The notes beneath the pieces were generated by a model that saw nothing but the letters and a program-made list of their open reading frames with translations, searched no databases and had not been told where the DNA came from. 64,000 bases of DNA from Staphylococcus agnetis (GTDB lineage Bacteria > Bacillota > Bacilli > Staphylococcales > Staphylococcaceae), in assembly GCF_002901865.1 (NCBI RefSeq), contig NZ_PPQF01000008.1:1-64000 (forward strand), written 5' to 3'. Every line of letters begins with the position of its first letter. Position 1 is the first letter of the stretch. Positions 1 to 9,095 of the stretch are shown here, in pieces. Position numbers and translations under genes: made by a program.

Positions 1-226
1 TTCTAACATTATATGCCCCTTTTGTATAATATATTTACATCACCATTATGATGTTATATTTTATTTTTGGATTTTTTCACCATATTGAATTTATACTATA
101 TTAATAGTTACTCCTATTTTTAGTTTTATTTGTGATATGTTTCAAAAAAACATCACGTCAATTCTCATTAACCTCATACGTTTTGATATGCTCAAAATCC
201 CTTTATGCTAAGGCTGAAAAGCCGCT
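1..226. other. Non-coding flank downstream of rlmH, similar to the SCC right extremity
   Basis: No open frame of note. On the minus strand, directly after the attachment site, come a short hairpin (GGCT-GAAA-AGCC, 212-223), then ATAAAGGGATTTTGA and ATGAGGTT. From memory, this order of motifs resembles the sequence next to orfX at the right end of several S. aureus SCCmec types. Positions 1-140 are AT-rich and I see nothing further in them. Confidence 0.45.
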
Positions 227-244
227 TCACTTATGATACGCTTC
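227..244 (-). other. SCC chromosomal attachment site (attB) in rlmH
   Basis: The last 18 bases of rlmH read GAAGCGTATCATAAGTGA, an exact match to the degenerate direct repeat GAAGCRTATCAYAARTGA at which Ccr recombinases insert staphylococcal cassette chromosome elements. The site includes the stop codon, so integration regenerates rlmH. Whether it is an empty attB or the attR of an element lying to the left cannot be decided, because only 226 bases beyond it are visible. Confidence 0.9.
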
Positions 245-706
245 GCCTCTATTTATTTTAAATGCGCGATACACTTGCTCTAACAAAACAACGCGCATCA
301 TTTGATGTGGGAAGGTCATTTTACTGAATGATAGCGCAAAGTTGCTGCGCTTCATGACGTCTTGGTGTAAACCGTTTGACCCACCGATGACAAAGGTAAA
401 ATCGCTTGCACCTTGCGTCATTCGTTGATCCAGTTCTTTTGCTAGTCCTTCTGAGCTTAACATTTTCCCTTGGATTTCTAACGTAATGACTGTGGATTGT
501 GGTTTGATTTTCGCTAGGATGCGTTGGCCTTCTTTTTCTTTTACTTGTTCGATTTCTTTATCACTCATATTTTCTGGTGCTTTTTCATCTGGTACTTCGA
601 TGATCTCAACTTTCGTATAAGCCGTTAATCGTTTTTCATATTCGGCAATGGCCTGTTTCCAATATTTCTCTTTTAATTTTCCAACTGCGATGATGGTTAT
701 TTTCAT
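227..706 (-). CDS. rlmH: 23S rRNA (pseudouridine1915-N3)-methyltransferase RlmH
   Basis: A SPOUT-class methyltransferase that methylates pseudouridine 1915 in helix 69 of 23S rRNA using S-adenosylmethionine. The protein is 159 residues, the usual length. It starts [16 protein letters not shown] and carries the C-terminal knot motif [10 protein letters not shown] and the family ending RGEAYHK. An upstream in-frame start would add 13 residues, but a strong GGAGGA at 711-716 sits correctly for the ATG at 706. The gene (orfX in the older literature) is the universal integration target of SCC elements, and its 3' end holds the recognition sequence. The upstream region contains three consensus DnaA boxes. 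Identification is essentially certain. Confidence 0.98.
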   Translation of the reverse strand: MKITIIAVGKLKEKYWKQAIAEYEKRLTAYTKVEIIEVPDEKAPENMSDKEIEQVKEKEGQRILAKIKPQSTVITLEIQGKMLSSEGLAKELDQRMTQGASDFTFVIGGSNGLHQDVMKRSNFALSFSKMTFPHQMMRVVLLEQVYRAFKINRGEAYHK

Positions 707-737
707 GATTTCCTCCAATTTGTTTATAACTAGCAAG

Positions 738-862
738 TTATCCACAGGTTATTCAGTTACTCACATATTTATCCTCATTATACCGAATTTGTATAAATTA
801 TTTAAGAATAAATGTGGATTTATCCTCAATAGTTGTGTATAAGTCTGTGAATATGTGTATAA
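738..862. promoter_or_regulatory. Cluster of DnaA boxes upstream of rlmH
   Basis: Three perfect matches to TTATNCACA lie within 125 bases: 738-746 on the plus strand (TTATCCACA), and 834-842 and 854-862 on the minus strand (both TTATACACA). Near matches follow at about 813 and 889. They sit in the rlmH upstream region about 38 kb from oriC. They could bind DnaA to titrate it or to regulate rlmH. The rest of the 707-1066 interval is AT-rich and holds nothing else I recognise. Confidence 0.6.
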
Positions 863-1066
863 CTTTGTTGGTAATATAGTTATTAACATGTGGATTGTTT
901 ATAACCCCCTCATTTTGTACACATATTTGGGGATAAGTTTTCCTCTGTTTTGCACATTTATGCATGTAAAAAATTGAAAACAGATATTTCTTAGTATCTC
1001 AATTTTCTGTTATGTATATCTTACATGATTTACGTTTTCGAGCAATATCACTAACGTAAAATATTT

Positions 1067-1094
1067 AAGTGCTAAGTATTTTTACCTAGCACTT
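1067..1094. terminator. Hairpin downstream of arsB
   Basis: The inverted repeat AAGTGCTA / TAGCACTT has a 12-base loop. It is followed by a T-tract on the plus strand and a weaker AT-rich tract on the minus strand. It is the only hairpin between arsB and the DnaA-box cluster and is a plausible weak terminator for arsB. Confidence 0.4.
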
Positions 1095-1176
1095 TTTACT
1101 TCTTAGACCATTTTTAATTTGTTTCTTCTCAAACACAATGAGGCATTTTATTGCGTAAAATCAACCAACATTTCCT

Positions 1177-2466
1177 TTAAAACATAAGCATACTTACATA
1201 TAGTCCAATAAGCGTCACGAGTAACACTGGAATCGTCGTCACAATACCAATTTTAAAATACATTCCCCATGATATTTTCACACCTTTTTGAGCTAACACA
1301 TGGAGCCATAATAACGTTGCAAGTGAGCCAATCGGTGTCATTTTAGGACCTAAATCTGCGCCGATGACATTCGCATAAATCATACCTTCCTTAAGACTTC
1401 CCGTTACACCTGCCTGATGAATCGCGAGTGCATTAATCATGACAGTAGGCATATTATTCATAACTGCTGATAAAAACGCTGACAACAAGCCCATACCCAT
1501 GACAGATGCTAACGAGCCATAATTTGAAATCACAGTTAATATATGGCCAATTGCATGCGTGATACCAACATTTTTTAAACCAAACACAACGATATACATA
1601 CCAATTGAAAATAAGACGATATTCCATGGTGCATCCTTAATAATTGCTTTTGTATGTACTGCAGGTGAACGTCTTGCCATGCTAATAAACATAACAGCTA
1701 TCGAGCATGCAATAAATGATACCGGTATGCCTACCATTTCGCTTAGAAGATAACCCAGCATTAAAAACGCTAATATCCACCATGATATGTTAAAGAGTCG
1801 CCGATCTTTAATTGCCTCACACGGTTGTTTCACATGATGAAAGTTAAACGATTTTGGTATCGCTTTTTTAAAATAGAGCCATAACACAATCATACTTGCC
1901 CCTAAAGAAAATAAGTTGGGTAACCACATCCGATGTAGGTATTCAAGAAAGCCAATGTTGAAATAATCTGCTGATACAATATTCACAAGGTTACTGACCA
2001 CAAGTGGAAGTGATGTGGCGTCTGCGATGAAGCCACTCGCTATAACAAAAGGAAAGACTGCCCGCGCACTAAATCCTAAGTGCCTTACCATAGCTAATAC
2101 GATGGGTGTTAAAATCAGTGCTGCACCATCATTCGCAAATAACGCGGCAACAACAGCACCAAGTAACATCATATACAAAAACATTTTAAAGCCGTTACCT
2201 TTTGAAGCTTTCACCATGTGTAAAGCTGACCATTCAAAGAAGCCGATGTCATCTAAAACAAGTGAAATAATAATCAACGCAATAAAGGTTAGTGTCGCGT
2301 TCCAAACGATACCTGTTACTACACCGATGTCATTGAAACTAACGACGCCTGTAAGTATCACTAATGAAGCACCTATGAGGGCTGTAATACCGATATCTAA
2401 ACCTTTAGGCTGCCAAATAATAAAAATCAGTGTGGCGATAAATATGATAACCGCAAGCAATGTCAT
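1177..2466 (-). CDS. arsB: Arsenite/antimonite efflux pump ArsB
   Basis: An integral membrane transporter of the ArsB family that expels arsenite and antimonite, driven by the proton gradient or by an ArsA ATPase where present. The protein is 429 residues, the standard staphylococcal ArsB length. It begins with TM segments after MTLLAVIIF and contains the family stretches [35 protein letters not shown] and [20 protein letters not shown]. About a dozen hydrophobic segments are visible. An AGGAGGA ribosome site precedes the ATG. It is odd in being alone: the usual partners arsR (repressor) and arsC (reductase) are not adjacent, the flanking genes being rlmH and walJ. A short inverted repeat (2493-2510) lies in its leader. 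Identification is firm; how it is regulated is unknown. Confidence 0.93.
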   Translation of the reverse strand: MTLLAVIIFIATLIFIIWQPKGLDIGITALIGASLVILTGVVSFNDIGVVTGIVWNATLTFIALIIISLVLDDIGFFEWSALHMVKASKGNGFKMFLYMMLLGAVVAALFANDGAALILTPIVLAMVRHLGFSARAVFPFVIASGFIADATSLPLVVSNLVNIVSADYFNIGFLEYLHRMWLPNLFSLGASMIVLWLYFKKAIPKSFNFHHVKQPCEAIKDRRLFNISWWILAFLMLGYLLSEMVGIPVSFIACSIAVMFISMARRSPAVHTKAIIKDAPWNIVLFSIGMYIVVFGLKNVGITHAIGHILTVISNYGSLASVMGMGLLSAFLSAVMNNMPTVMINALAIHQAGVTGSLKEGMIYANVIGADLGPKMTPIGSLATLLWLHVLAQKGVKISWGMYFKIGIVTTIPVLLVTLIGLYVSMLMF

Positions 2467-2492
2467 CGGACTTTCCTCCTTTCATTTTAATG

Positions 2493-2510
2493 TGAAACGG
2501 ACCGGTTTCA
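2493..2510. promoter_or_regulatory. Short inverted repeat in the arsB leader
   Basis: TGAAAC and GTTTCA arms are separated by six bases, in the 60-base gap between the walJ terminator and the arsB ribosome site. The position fits an operator, but the arms are only six bases long and no cognate regulator gene is nearby. Confidence 0.25.
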
Positions 2511-2523
2511 TGTTTGAAAATAT

Positions 2524-2562
2524 AAAAAGGGTTAAAAACGCAATATGTCGTTTTTAACCCTT
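2524..2562 (-). terminator. Rho-independent terminator of the wal operon
   Basis: Read on the minus strand, AAGGGTTAAAAACG pairs with CGTTTTTAACCCTT and a short T-tract follows. It lies eight bases past the walJ stop and ends the walRKHIJ transcript. Confidence 0.75.
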
Positions 2563-2569
2563 GAAGTCG

Positions 2570-3361
2570 TTATAGCGTATAGATAGTTGTCGGTTGTGCT
2601 TTATCAGTATCACATAATTTTACGTCATTTACGGTATCGATATCGTGTTCACGTAAAATCTGTCCGACACTCATGCGTGCTAAATCTTTCATATTATTGT
2701 CTTGTGAGAGATGTGATAAATAGATGCGTTTGGTTTGACCAGTAATGACGTCTGTCATCGCGTGTGCAGCGTCTTCATTTGAGACGTGACCCATATCACT
2801 TAAAATACGTTGTTTCGTCTTCCATGGATAGCGACACATACGCAACATGTCTACGTCATGATTACTTTCAAAAATAAACGCATCACTGCCACGAATCATC
2901 CCTTTCATACGGTCTGAAACATAGCCTGTATCGGTAATCATCGTAAGTTTCTTATAGTTATTATGGAATATATAAAACTGTGGATCAATCGCATCGTGAG
3001 ACACATTAAATGATTCCACATCAAACCCTGCGATTGATTTTGTTTCATACGGATTGAAAATAAATTTTTGAGCGCTTGGAATGCGTGAATCTTTCTTTTC
3101 AATACATGTCCATGTTTTTTCATTCGCATAAACAGGCAGGTTATATTTTCGTGCCAAAACGCCTAATCCTTTAATATGATCGGAATGTTCATGCGTCACA
3201 AGAATCCCATTTAAATCTGATATTTTTCGGTCGATTTGATCGAAAAGTGCTTCCATTTTCTTACCTGTTAAGCCGACGTCGACCAACAGGCTGCCTTTAT
3301 CACTCTCTACAAAAGTGGCGTTACCTGTACTGCCACTTGCGAGGACACTCATTCGTATCAA
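2570..3361 (-). CDS. walJ: MBL-fold metallohydrolase WalJ (YycJ)
   Basis: A metallo-beta-lactamase-fold phosphodiesterase/nuclease-type protein encoded last in the wal operon. In other Firmicutes it is linked to coordinating cell division and DNA replication. The metal-binding signature [10 protein letters not shown] (HxHxDH) is near residue 60, and later histidines lie in NVSHDAIDP and [11 protein letters not shown] take the TTG at 3361 ([14 protein letters not shown]), which is preceded by AAGGGTGG at proper spacing, giving 263 residues. This agrees with the S. aureus protein as I remember it; an ATG upstream would overlap walI by 41 bases. Cytoplasmic; no signal sequence. Identification is strong, but the exact biochemical substrate is not evident from the sequence. 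Confidence 0.92.
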   Translation of the reverse strand: MIRMSVLASGSTGNATFVESDKGSLLVDVGLTGKKMEALFDQIDRKISDLNGILVTHEHSDHIKGLGVLARKYNLPVYANEKTWTCIEKKDSRIPSAQKFIFNPYETKSIAGFDVESFNVSHDAIDPQFYIFHNNYKKLTMITDTGYVSDRMKGMIRGSDAFIFESNHDVDMLRMCRYPWKTKQRILSDMGHVSNEDAAHAMTDVITGQTKRIYLSHLSQDNNMKDLARMSVGQILREHDIDTVNDVKLCDTDKAQPTTIYTL

Positions 3362-3377
3362 GTGACCACCCTTTCTA

Positions 3378-4154
3378 TTATTCTGTAATTTGCGGATTTG
3401 ATGATACCGCTTCAACATAATACGTATGTTTTTTACCTTTTTTACTAACGGTAATTTCCCAGTTTGCTTGTAATACTTGTACGTTTGTTTCTTTAACTAC
3501 CGTATAGTACCCCAGTCGAATACTATCTACCGACTGGCCAGCTTTTAAATATTGGTTATAATATAGTGTTTCAATAGCTTCACGCGCACTAATAACTTGA
3601 CGTGGTTTATTATTTTCACCTTTAGACGGCCGGATGTCTTCCATTGTTGATTGCGTGTAAGATTTTGTTTTATTCCCATTAACATCAAAAGACAATCTGG
3701 CACGATTATTATTCATGATTGGATACCCATCATATGTTTGTTCATAAATAATTTTACCATCTTGCGTTTCATGATATTGATATTGGCTACCACCGTACAC
3801 ATTAGCATTGATGTACGGTTTTAAAATCGAAATGGGATCTTGACTCACATTCACCGCGTGCGCCATCTTTTGCGTTAACGTAAAACCATCTTTACTGGCT
3901 TCAGCATTATCATCTTCTTTCACATCTTTTTCAAAATCATGTGAGTCTCCAGTGATTAACTGCATTTTGACGCCATTAACATTTGGCATATCTTTTGGCA
4001 ATTTAATATCTTCTTGTTCAAAATTAACGGCATTGTCGTTTTCAGAATCATTGACGTGCGATTTATTCACTTTATCAACATAAATATAAATTAAACATAA
4101 ATTTGTCAGGAAGAAGACGACGATGAAAAGGGTTTTGGCTTGTTTCCAGTTCAC
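3378..4154 (-). CDS. walI: WalI (YycI), membrane regulator of WalK
   Basis: A bitopic membrane protein: a short cytoplasmic N-terminus (MNWKQAKT), one transmembrane helix at about residues 9-27, then an extracellular YycI-type domain to residue 258. In B. subtilis and S. aureus, WalH and WalI form a complex with the sensor kinase WalK and tune its activity (inhibitory in Bacillus, activating in S. aureus). Its start overlaps the walH stop by four bases (ATGA), consistent with translational coupling. The domain is divergent in sequence between species, as expected. Identification rests on position in the walRKHIJ operon, topology and the overall YycI pattern. Confidence 0.93.
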   Translation of the reverse strand: MNWKQAKTLFIVVFFLTNLCLIYIYVDKVNKSHVNDSENDNAVNFEQEDIKLPKDMPNVNGVKMQLITGDSHDFEKDVKEDDNAEASKDGFTLTQKMAHAVNVSQDPISILKPYINANVYGGSQYQYHETQDGKIIYEQTYDGYPIMNNNRARLSFDVNGNKTKSYTQSTMEDIRPSKGENNKPRQVISAREAIETLYYNQYLKAGQSVDSIRLGYYTVVKETNVQVLQANWEITVSKKGKKHTYYVEAVSSNPQITE

Positions 4155-5488
4155 GGCTTAATCAACTCCCCATTTTGAAATTCATACCAATCATTATCGT
4201 ATTTAATATACCATGTTGGCACAAATTGACTATTATGTTGCACTTCAATACCATCATTTGAAGATTCTTTCGTAATCATACGGTAGCCGACAATCATTTG
4301 ATCTACTTTAGAAAAATCCACACGACCATTACTTGCGAGCTCCGCCCGTACATCTTCTGCAGGTGGCAATGCTTTAGGCTTTTCGCCATTATCCACAGTG
4401 ACATTTGTTTTCAACAATCCACGGCTATATTCAAAGATACCGCGCTCACCCCAAATCACGCGTATTTGGTTACGGATTGTTGAGTCAAATATAGGTCTAC
4501 CATTAATGAACATTTGATAAATCATTTCACCTTTAGATCCATTCGTTTTAAATAAACGAAAATCATCGGTAAAACCACCGTGTTTATTAATGTAATCAAA
4601 GGTTCTTGGAATACTGATATTCATATCACGTGTACTATGTTCATCTTCTGATAAATTCGTGTAACTGTAGGTTTCTTTATTGGCATCATAATTTACCATG
4701 CCCGTATTGTTATTGTACGTTGTCGTACCGCTTCTTGTTGTCCGCACAATTGGCGTATCATCAAAAAGAATGGAATTAAGGTCTTCAACATTAATGTTGT
4801 TAAAAATCGTACGATACGTGCGTAAATCTTTCGGTGCTTTAGGCGCATATAAATAAGTCGCTTTATTTACTGTTGTTTGGTCCGTCAAAATATCCGTGTA
4901 AGGTTCAAGATTAGATGACATCTCATCTAGATGCCCTTTTACTGTTTTAACAGACACATCCGTCGTCATTTTTATAGCACGCTGACGATCCGCATCAATC
5001 GCATAGACGTCAACATCGTAACGACTGTTCATATCTAAAATAATGCGATTAAATTTAAAATTTGAAGGAACCTTAGCTGGTACATTCATCACTTCATTCA
5101 AATACATCGCAAGTGGGGTGTCTGTCGGGTAGTCTAAAATAACAAGATGATCACTTAATGTATCTAATGATAAAACATGATCATTTGAAAATTCTTCTAC
5201 TTTAGAAATGTGATGCTTACTAAAGAGATTGGCAATTTCATTGACCGATGGAGTTGCAGAAGATCCTTCTATTTTACCTTGGTCTACATGCACCATTTGA
5301 TTTGGGGTCATCACTTGCGCCGCTTCCTTATCATAACGCGCACCTATGGCTTTCGTATTTTCATGATGTGGATCGCTATATGTATCTGCCACATCAGGAG
5401 AAAAGTTCCAAATCTTTACAGTTAAAATGATACTCATTAAAACAAGGAGTCCTAAGATTATGGATTTGATGAGTTCTTTAGTCTGCAT
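4151..5488 (-). CDS. walH: WalH (YycH), membrane regulator of WalK
   Basis: A membrane-anchored extracellular protein with one N-terminal transmembrane helix (about residues 7-26, [15 protein letters not shown]) and a large YycH beta-domain outside. It works with WalI on the WalK sensor. Conserved YycH stretches include [33 protein letters not shown] and [12 protein letters not shown] near the C-terminus. I choose the ATG at 5488 ([10 protein letters not shown]), which aligns with the known start and overlaps walK by 11 bases; GTG or ATG codons further upstream are possible but have no better ribosome site. The 3' end overlaps walI by four bases. Part of the walRKHIJ operon. Confidence 0.93.
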   Translation of the reverse strand: MQTKELIKSIILGLLVLMSIILTVKIWNFSPDVADTYSDPHHENTKAIGARYDKEAAQVMTPNQMVHVDQGKIEGSSATPSVNEIANLFSKHHISKVEEFSNDHVLSLDTLSDHLVILDYPTDTPLAMYLNEVMNVPAKVPSNFKFNRIILDMNSRYDVDVYAIDADRQRAIKMTTDVSVKTVKGHLDEMSSNLEPYTDILTDQTTVNKATYLYAPKAPKDLRTYRTIFNNINVEDLNSILFDDTPIVRTTRSGTTTYNNNTGMVNYDANKETYSYTNLSEDEHSTRDMNISIPRTFDYINKHGGFTDDFRLFKTNGSKGEMIYQMFINGRPIFDSTIRNQIRVIWGERGIFEYSRGLLKTNVTVDNGEKPKALPPAEDVRAELASNGRVDFSKVDQMIVGYRMITKESSNDGIEVQHNSQFVPTWYIKYDNDWYEFQNGELIKP

Positions 5489-7310
5489 CCCAATCACCAT
5501 CTTCAATAATTTCACACGGTAATGTTATAAAAATAGAGGTCCCTTGCCCTTCCACACTATTTGCCCAAATGCGCCCGTTGTGTGCTTCTACAATTTCTTT
5601 TGAAATCGCAAGACCAAGACCTGTTCCCCCCATCTTACGTGTCCGTGCTTTATCTACTCGGAAAAAGCGGTCAAAGATTTTGTCCACTTTGTTTATCGGG
5701 ATACCAATCCCATTATCTTTAATACGCACTGTCACACGATTATGCACCGCATTTTGTTTCACGTGAAACTCTACACGTTTCTCACCGCGAGAATATTTAA
5801 TTGCATTTGTAATCACGTTATCAAATACTTGCGTCATCTTGTCAGGATCGATTTCCGTGAATATAGATTTATGTGGGATGTCGCGCACGAATGTTGTATC
5901 TTTGGCGGACATCTCATGTCGATTGATGATTTTATTAACAAACATGTTAAAATCAACAATTTCTTTCGTAATTTGTTCTGTTTCATTATCCATTTTAGAT
6001 AAATGAAGTAAATCATTAACGAGACGAATCATACGCTCTGTTTCTTCTCGTGTCACAGATAAAAATTGAGGCGCAATCGACTCATCTTTCCACGCGCCTT
6101 CTTCTAAAGCTTCGATGTAACTGTTCATCGATGTCAGTGGCGTACGTAATTCGTGTGACACGTTCGCAACGAACTCGCGACGTTCTTTTTCTACTTGTTG
6201 TTGTTCAGTAACATCATGTAACACGGCAATATAACCTGTTACGAAACCCGTATTTTGAACGATATTACTAAAGTTCACTCGCGCAATAATGCCTTCATCC
6301 TCATTAATATCAAGAAGAAAACTATCATGATTGTCGCTTAATTCTTCTAACGTATACGTATCACGTAAATCTAAAATATCAAATATATGTTGCCCAGTAA
6401 CATCTTCTTTCATCTTACCGAGCATTTTAAGCGCCATGTCGTTGATAATACGCACACGCCCTCGACGGTCTGTCGCAATGATACCGTCACTCATGTGTGT
6501 GATAACAGAGTCTAAACGACGCTTTTCACTTTCAGTATTCGCTTGTGCTTCTTGCACACGTTTGGACAAGTTATTGAATGCTAATGCCAACTCACCAATC
6601 TCGTCATTGCCGTAGATTTTCACACGTTGCGTGTAATTCCCTTTCGACATTTCAACCGTTTGGTTACGCATATCTGTAATCGGTTTCGTAATTGTACGTG
6701 CAATAAAGAATCCCAATATAACTGTAATAATTAAAGAAATTAAAGTCCCAACAATAAAAATTTGATTAATATTATTAAGCTGGTCATAAACTTGGTTAAT
6801 GTTGGATTCGATGTATATATCACCTATCAATCCTTTATTCGTTGTGACAGGCATATTTTTAACCCAAACCCGTTGCTTTCCTTCGCCATAATCTTTAAGA
6901 ACTGTATCCGAATTTTCTTGTCCGAGTGAAAGCGCTTTTTGAATTGAACTTTCATTCGCTTTTTGATTAATCATATGACGATTGGATTGTTTAGACGTCG
7001 CTAAAATGATTTGATCTGTATCAATGAAGCGTATTTCAATCATTTCATTACGGTTGGCATATTCATTTAAAAGATTTTGAATATCTTTTTGAGTATTCGT
7101 CGTGCCATTCTCGTCCGCATATATTTTCTCAATACTGAGCTCAATTTGTTTCGCATTTTGAGAAATATTGGTTTTAAAGGTATCGGTCATTTCTTTTTCA
7201 AGACTGTTCGTAAAATAAAGACCGATAATTTGCATACCGATAATGATAAGTAACACATAAACAATAACGAGCTTCGTGTGAAGGGATTGAAATTGTTTTA
7301 ACCACTTCAT
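5478..7310 (-). CDS. walK: Essential sensor histidine kinase WalK (YycG)
   Basis: The membrane sensor kinase of the WalRK two-component system, which controls autolysins and peptidoglycan turnover. The 610 residues contain TM1 (about 14-33), an extracellular PAS-like loop, TM2 (about 183-204), HAMP (to about 256), a cytoplasmic PAS (about 262-370), HisKA with phospho-acceptor His in [10 protein letters not shown], and an HATPase domain with N-box NAIKYS, G1 DNGIGI and G2 GTGLGLAIS. It starts 12 bases after walR. An almost perfect parS palindrome (5755-5770) is embedded in the HATPase-coding part. Length and domain order match the staphylococcal protein; no truncation is seen. Confidence 0.98.
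   Translation of the reverse strand: MKWLKQFQSLHTKLVIVYVLLIIIGMQIIGLYFTNSLEKEMTDTFKTNISQNAKQIELSIEKIYADENGTTNTQKDIQNLLNEYANRNEMIEIRFIDTDQIILATSKQSNRHMINQKANESSIQKALSLGQENSDTVLKDYGEGKQRVWVKNMPVTTNKGLIGDIYIESNINQVYDQLNNINQIFIVGTLISLIITVILGFFIARTITKPITDMRNQTVEMSKGNYTQRVKIYGNDEIGELALAFNNLSKRVQEAQANTESEKRRLDSVITHMSDGIIATDRRGRVRIINDMALKMLGKMKEDVTGQHIFDILDLRDTYTLEELSDNHDSFLLDINEDEGIIARVNFSNIVQNTGFVTGYIAVLHDVTEQQQVEKERREFVANVSHELRTPLTSMNSYIEALEEGAWKDESIAPQFLSVTREETERMIRLVNDLLHLSKMDNETEQITKEIVDFNMFVNKIINRHEMSAKDTTFVRDIPHKSIFTEIDPDKMTQVFDNVITNAIKYSRGEKRVEFHVKQNAVHNRVTVRIKDNGIGIPINKVDKIFDRFFRVDKARTRKMGGTGLGLAISKEIVEAHNGRIWANSVEGQGTSIFITLPCEIIEDGDWDAD
5755..5770. promoter_or_regulatory. parS-type site inside walK
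   Basis: TGTTTCACGTGAAACT matches the ParB/Spo0J centromere consensus TGTTTCACGTGAAACA at 15 of 16 positions, the exception being the last base. Origin-proximal coding positions are usual for Firmicute parS sites, which load ParB and SMC condensin. It is about 34 kb from dnaA. Confidence 0.75.
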
Positions 7311-7322
7311 ATTAAGCTTCCT

Positions 7323-8024
7323 CTAATCATGTTGTTGAAGAAAATAGCCTACACCACGACGTGTAACAATGTAGTCCGGGTGAGACGGATCATCTTCAAT
7401 TTTTTCACGTAGACGACGAATCGTTACGTCAACAGTACGTACGTCGCCAAAATAATCATAACCCCACACCGTTTGAAGTAAATGTTCACGTGTCATTACT
7501 TGACCCATATGATTTGCTAAGTAATGGAATAATTCAAATTCACGATGCGTTAAATCAATATCTTCGCCACGTTTTTTAATCGAATACGCATCTGGGTAAA
7601 TGACGATATCTTTAATCGTAATATCATTAGATTGTACTTCTGTATCTTGTGTAGGTTGTGTGTAATGGCGACGTAAGTTCGCTTTCACACGCGCAATGAG
7701 TTCACGTGTACTAAATGGTTTCGTAACGTAGTCATCTGCGCCTAACTCAAGACCAAGAACTTTATCAATTTCTGAGTCTTTCGCTGTTAACATAATGATT
7801 GGCATTTCGTATTTTTTACGTACTTCACGGCATACTTCCATACCGTCTCGACCAGGTAACATAATGTCTAGTAAGACAATATCTGGTTCTTTTTCATAAA
7901 TTAAATCCACGGCATCATCACCGTCGTAGGCTACGTATACTTCGTAACCTTCTTTCTTCAAGTTAAATTCTAATATATCCGCAATTGGTTTTTCATCGTC
8001 GACTACGACTACTTTTCTCGCCAT
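7323..8024 (-). CDS. walR: Essential response regulator WalR (YycF)
   Basis: An OmpR-family response regulator paired with WalK. It binds TGTWAH-N5-TGTWAH sites and activates cell-wall hydrolase genes such as lytM; a matching box is upstream of lytM in this window. The receiver domain (1-120) shows the acidic pair DDE, phospho-acceptor Asp in VLLDIMLPG (near residue 53) and Lys in [10 protein letters not shown]. The winged-helix DNA-binding domain (about 130-233) includes [20 protein letters not shown] use the ATG at 8024 ([10 protein letters not shown]), giving the usual 233 residues, with GGGGT upstream; an ATG five codons earlier is less well placed. It is the first gene of the operon, preceded by tRNA terminators. 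Confidence 0.98.
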   Translation of the reverse strand: MARKVVVVDDEKPIADILEFNLKKEGYEVYVAYDGDDAVDLIYEKEPDIVLLDIMLPGRDGMEVCREVRKKYEMPIIMLTAKDSEIDKVLGLELGADDYVTKPFSTRELIARVKANLRRHYTQPTQDTEVQSNDITIKDIVIYPDAYSIKKRGEDIDLTHREFELFHYLANHMGQVMTREHLLQTVWGYDYFGDVRTVDVTIRRLREKIEDDPSHPDYIVTRRGVGYFLQQHD

Positions 8025-8154
8025 ATGCTTTGACCCCATTTCATATTAAAGTGCAAAATTATACGTTTCCAATTGGCATAATCCTATACCTTATAATGTA
8101 TCACTTCTAAAGTGCAAATTCTATCATTTACTTTATTCAACATTAATACAAATT

Positions 8155-8197
8155 AAAAAAGCAACACTATGATAATCGCATGGTTGTCATAGGTTGC
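8155..8197 (-). terminator. Second terminator between the tRNA genes and walR
   Basis: On the minus strand GCAACCTATGA pairs with TCATAGTGTTGC (one bulge) and is followed by six T. Together with the hairpin at 8235-8265 it makes a tandem terminator isolating walR from the tRNA transcript. Confidence 0.7.
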
Positions 8198-8234
8198 TGT
8201 GAAAGTATTGTAAGGTTGGAGATGTGTTTGAATC

Positions 8235-8265
8235 AAAAAAATGCCCATCCATATTTGGATGGGCA
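8235..8265 (-). terminator. Terminator of the tRNA operon
   Basis: Ten-base perfect stem TGCCCATCCA / TGGATGGGCA with a four-base loop, followed on the minus strand by a run of seven T. It lies six bases past tRNA-Asp. Confidence 0.9.
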
Positions 8266-8270
8266 AGTAG

Positions 8271-8344
8271 CGGTCCCGACGGGAATCGAACCCGCGATCT
8301 CCTGCGTGACAGGCAGGCGTGTTAAACCGCTCCACTACGGGACC
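8271..8344 (-). tRNA. tRNA-Asp (GTC)
   Basis: A complete cloverleaf: acceptor stem GGTCCCG / CGGGACC with discriminator G, anticodon stem-loop CCTGC-CTGTCAC-GCAGG with anticodon GTC, and T-arm GCGGG-TTCGATT-CCCGT. CCA is not encoded. It is transcribed after tRNA-Glu from the same promoter. Confidence 0.96.
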
Positions 8345-8350
8345 ATATCA

Positions 8351-8425
8351 TGGTGACTCCTACGGGACTCGAACCCGTGTTACCGCCGTGAAAGGGCGGT
8401 GTCTTAACCGCTTGACCAAGGAGCC
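8351..8425 (-). tRNA. tRNA-Glu (TTC)
   Basis: A complete cloverleaf with acceptor stem GGCTCCT / AGGAGTC (one G-U pair), anticodon stem-loop CCGCC-CTTTCAC-GGCGG reading TTC, and T-arm ACGGG-TTCGAGT-CCCGT. Discriminator A and CCA are encoded. Separated by six bases from tRNA-Asp. Confidence 0.96.
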
Positions 8426-8444
8426 TCTTTTGAACACAAGATTG

Positions 8445-8473
8445 ATTATAGCACCCCATTTTCACGATGGCAA
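8445..8473 (-). promoter_or_regulatory. Sigma-A promoter of the tRNA operon
   Basis: On the minus strand TTGCCA, a 17-base spacer and a perfect TATAAT lie about 20 bases upstream of tRNA-Glu. This is a near-consensus vegetative promoter. The remaining sequence up to yrhK (8474-8716) shows nothing else I recognise. Confidence 0.85.
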
Positions 8474-8731
8474 GATAAATTTTAAATTTTTTTCAATAAT
8501 TTTTCACACACGCTTTACAAACGCAACATAATACCTTCAAACCCCTTTATATCAATGATTCACTCTCACCTTTTTTAAACTTTTATCTCTCTCAAACACC
8601 TTATCACATCAATAAAATGATAAAAGTTAGTTTCATTATTATTGAAATTAATGTAATTCATAAGCAATACCTATGTCATCATGCCATAACGGGTATAACA
8701 TACGAGTAAATTTTAAGGAGGGACTACCCAC

Positions 8732-8986
8732 ATGCCAAAAAAGCAACAAGCTAGTATAAATTTTAGTAATCAAAAAAATAGAAAGTCTTTTGTCTATAAA
8801 GCACTGTATCAACTTAATGATGTCGTACTTGGTCTCATTTTTTTAATCGGTAGTTTTTTATTTTTCTCTGATTCGACCGTATTTCAAGGTACTGTATTAT
8901 TCGTTATCGGGAGTATTCAGATGATTATTCGTCCACTTATCGCTATGATTCATGATCTTCATATGGCAATAATAGACCGAAATTAA
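8732..8986 (+). CDS. YrhK-domain small membrane protein
   Basis: An 84-residue protein with a basic, soluble N-terminus (MPKKQQASINFSNQKNRKSF) and two hydrophobic helices (about residues 30-48 and 53-70, VVLGLIFLIGSFLFF and GTVLFVIGSIQMIIRPLIA), ending in a short basic or acidic tail. The YxLxD-x-VLG-x-IFLIGS pattern fits the YrhK family of small membrane proteins, whose function is unknown. An excellent AAGGAGGGA lies 5-6 bases upstream of the ATG. It is a single-gene unit: a bidirectional terminator separates it from convergent purA. Nothing in the context suggests a role. Confidence 0.75.
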   Translation: MPKKQQASINFSNQKNRKSFVYKALYQLNDVVLGLIFLIGSFLFFSDSTVFQGTVLFVIGSIQMIIRPLIAMIHDLHMAIIDRN

Positions 8987-9003
8987 CAACAACACTAATA
9001 TAC

Positions 9004-9040
9004 AAAAAAAGCCAGCAAATCCATTGATTTGCCGGCTTTT
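9004..9040. terminator. Bidirectional terminator between yrhK and purA
   Basis: GCCAGCAAATCCA / TTGATTTGCCGGC forms a GC-capped stem with A-tract before and T-tract after, so it can stop transcription from both sides. The stem resembles the AGCCAACAAA hairpins found in the dispersed repeats at 58.5 and 61.7 kb. Confidence 0.85.
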
Positions 9041-9095
9041 ATATACTACAAGTCAGTCTTACCGTTATGTTGCGGTTAGACTTACCTCAGATGAA

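Noticed and set aside
648..842. 64-codon plus-strand frame over the rlmH start
   Set aside because: Overlaps rlmH and the DnaA boxes; no ribosome site.
8153..8335. 60-codon frame across the tRNA genes
   Set aside because: It spans tRNA-Asp and terminators and cannot be a gene.
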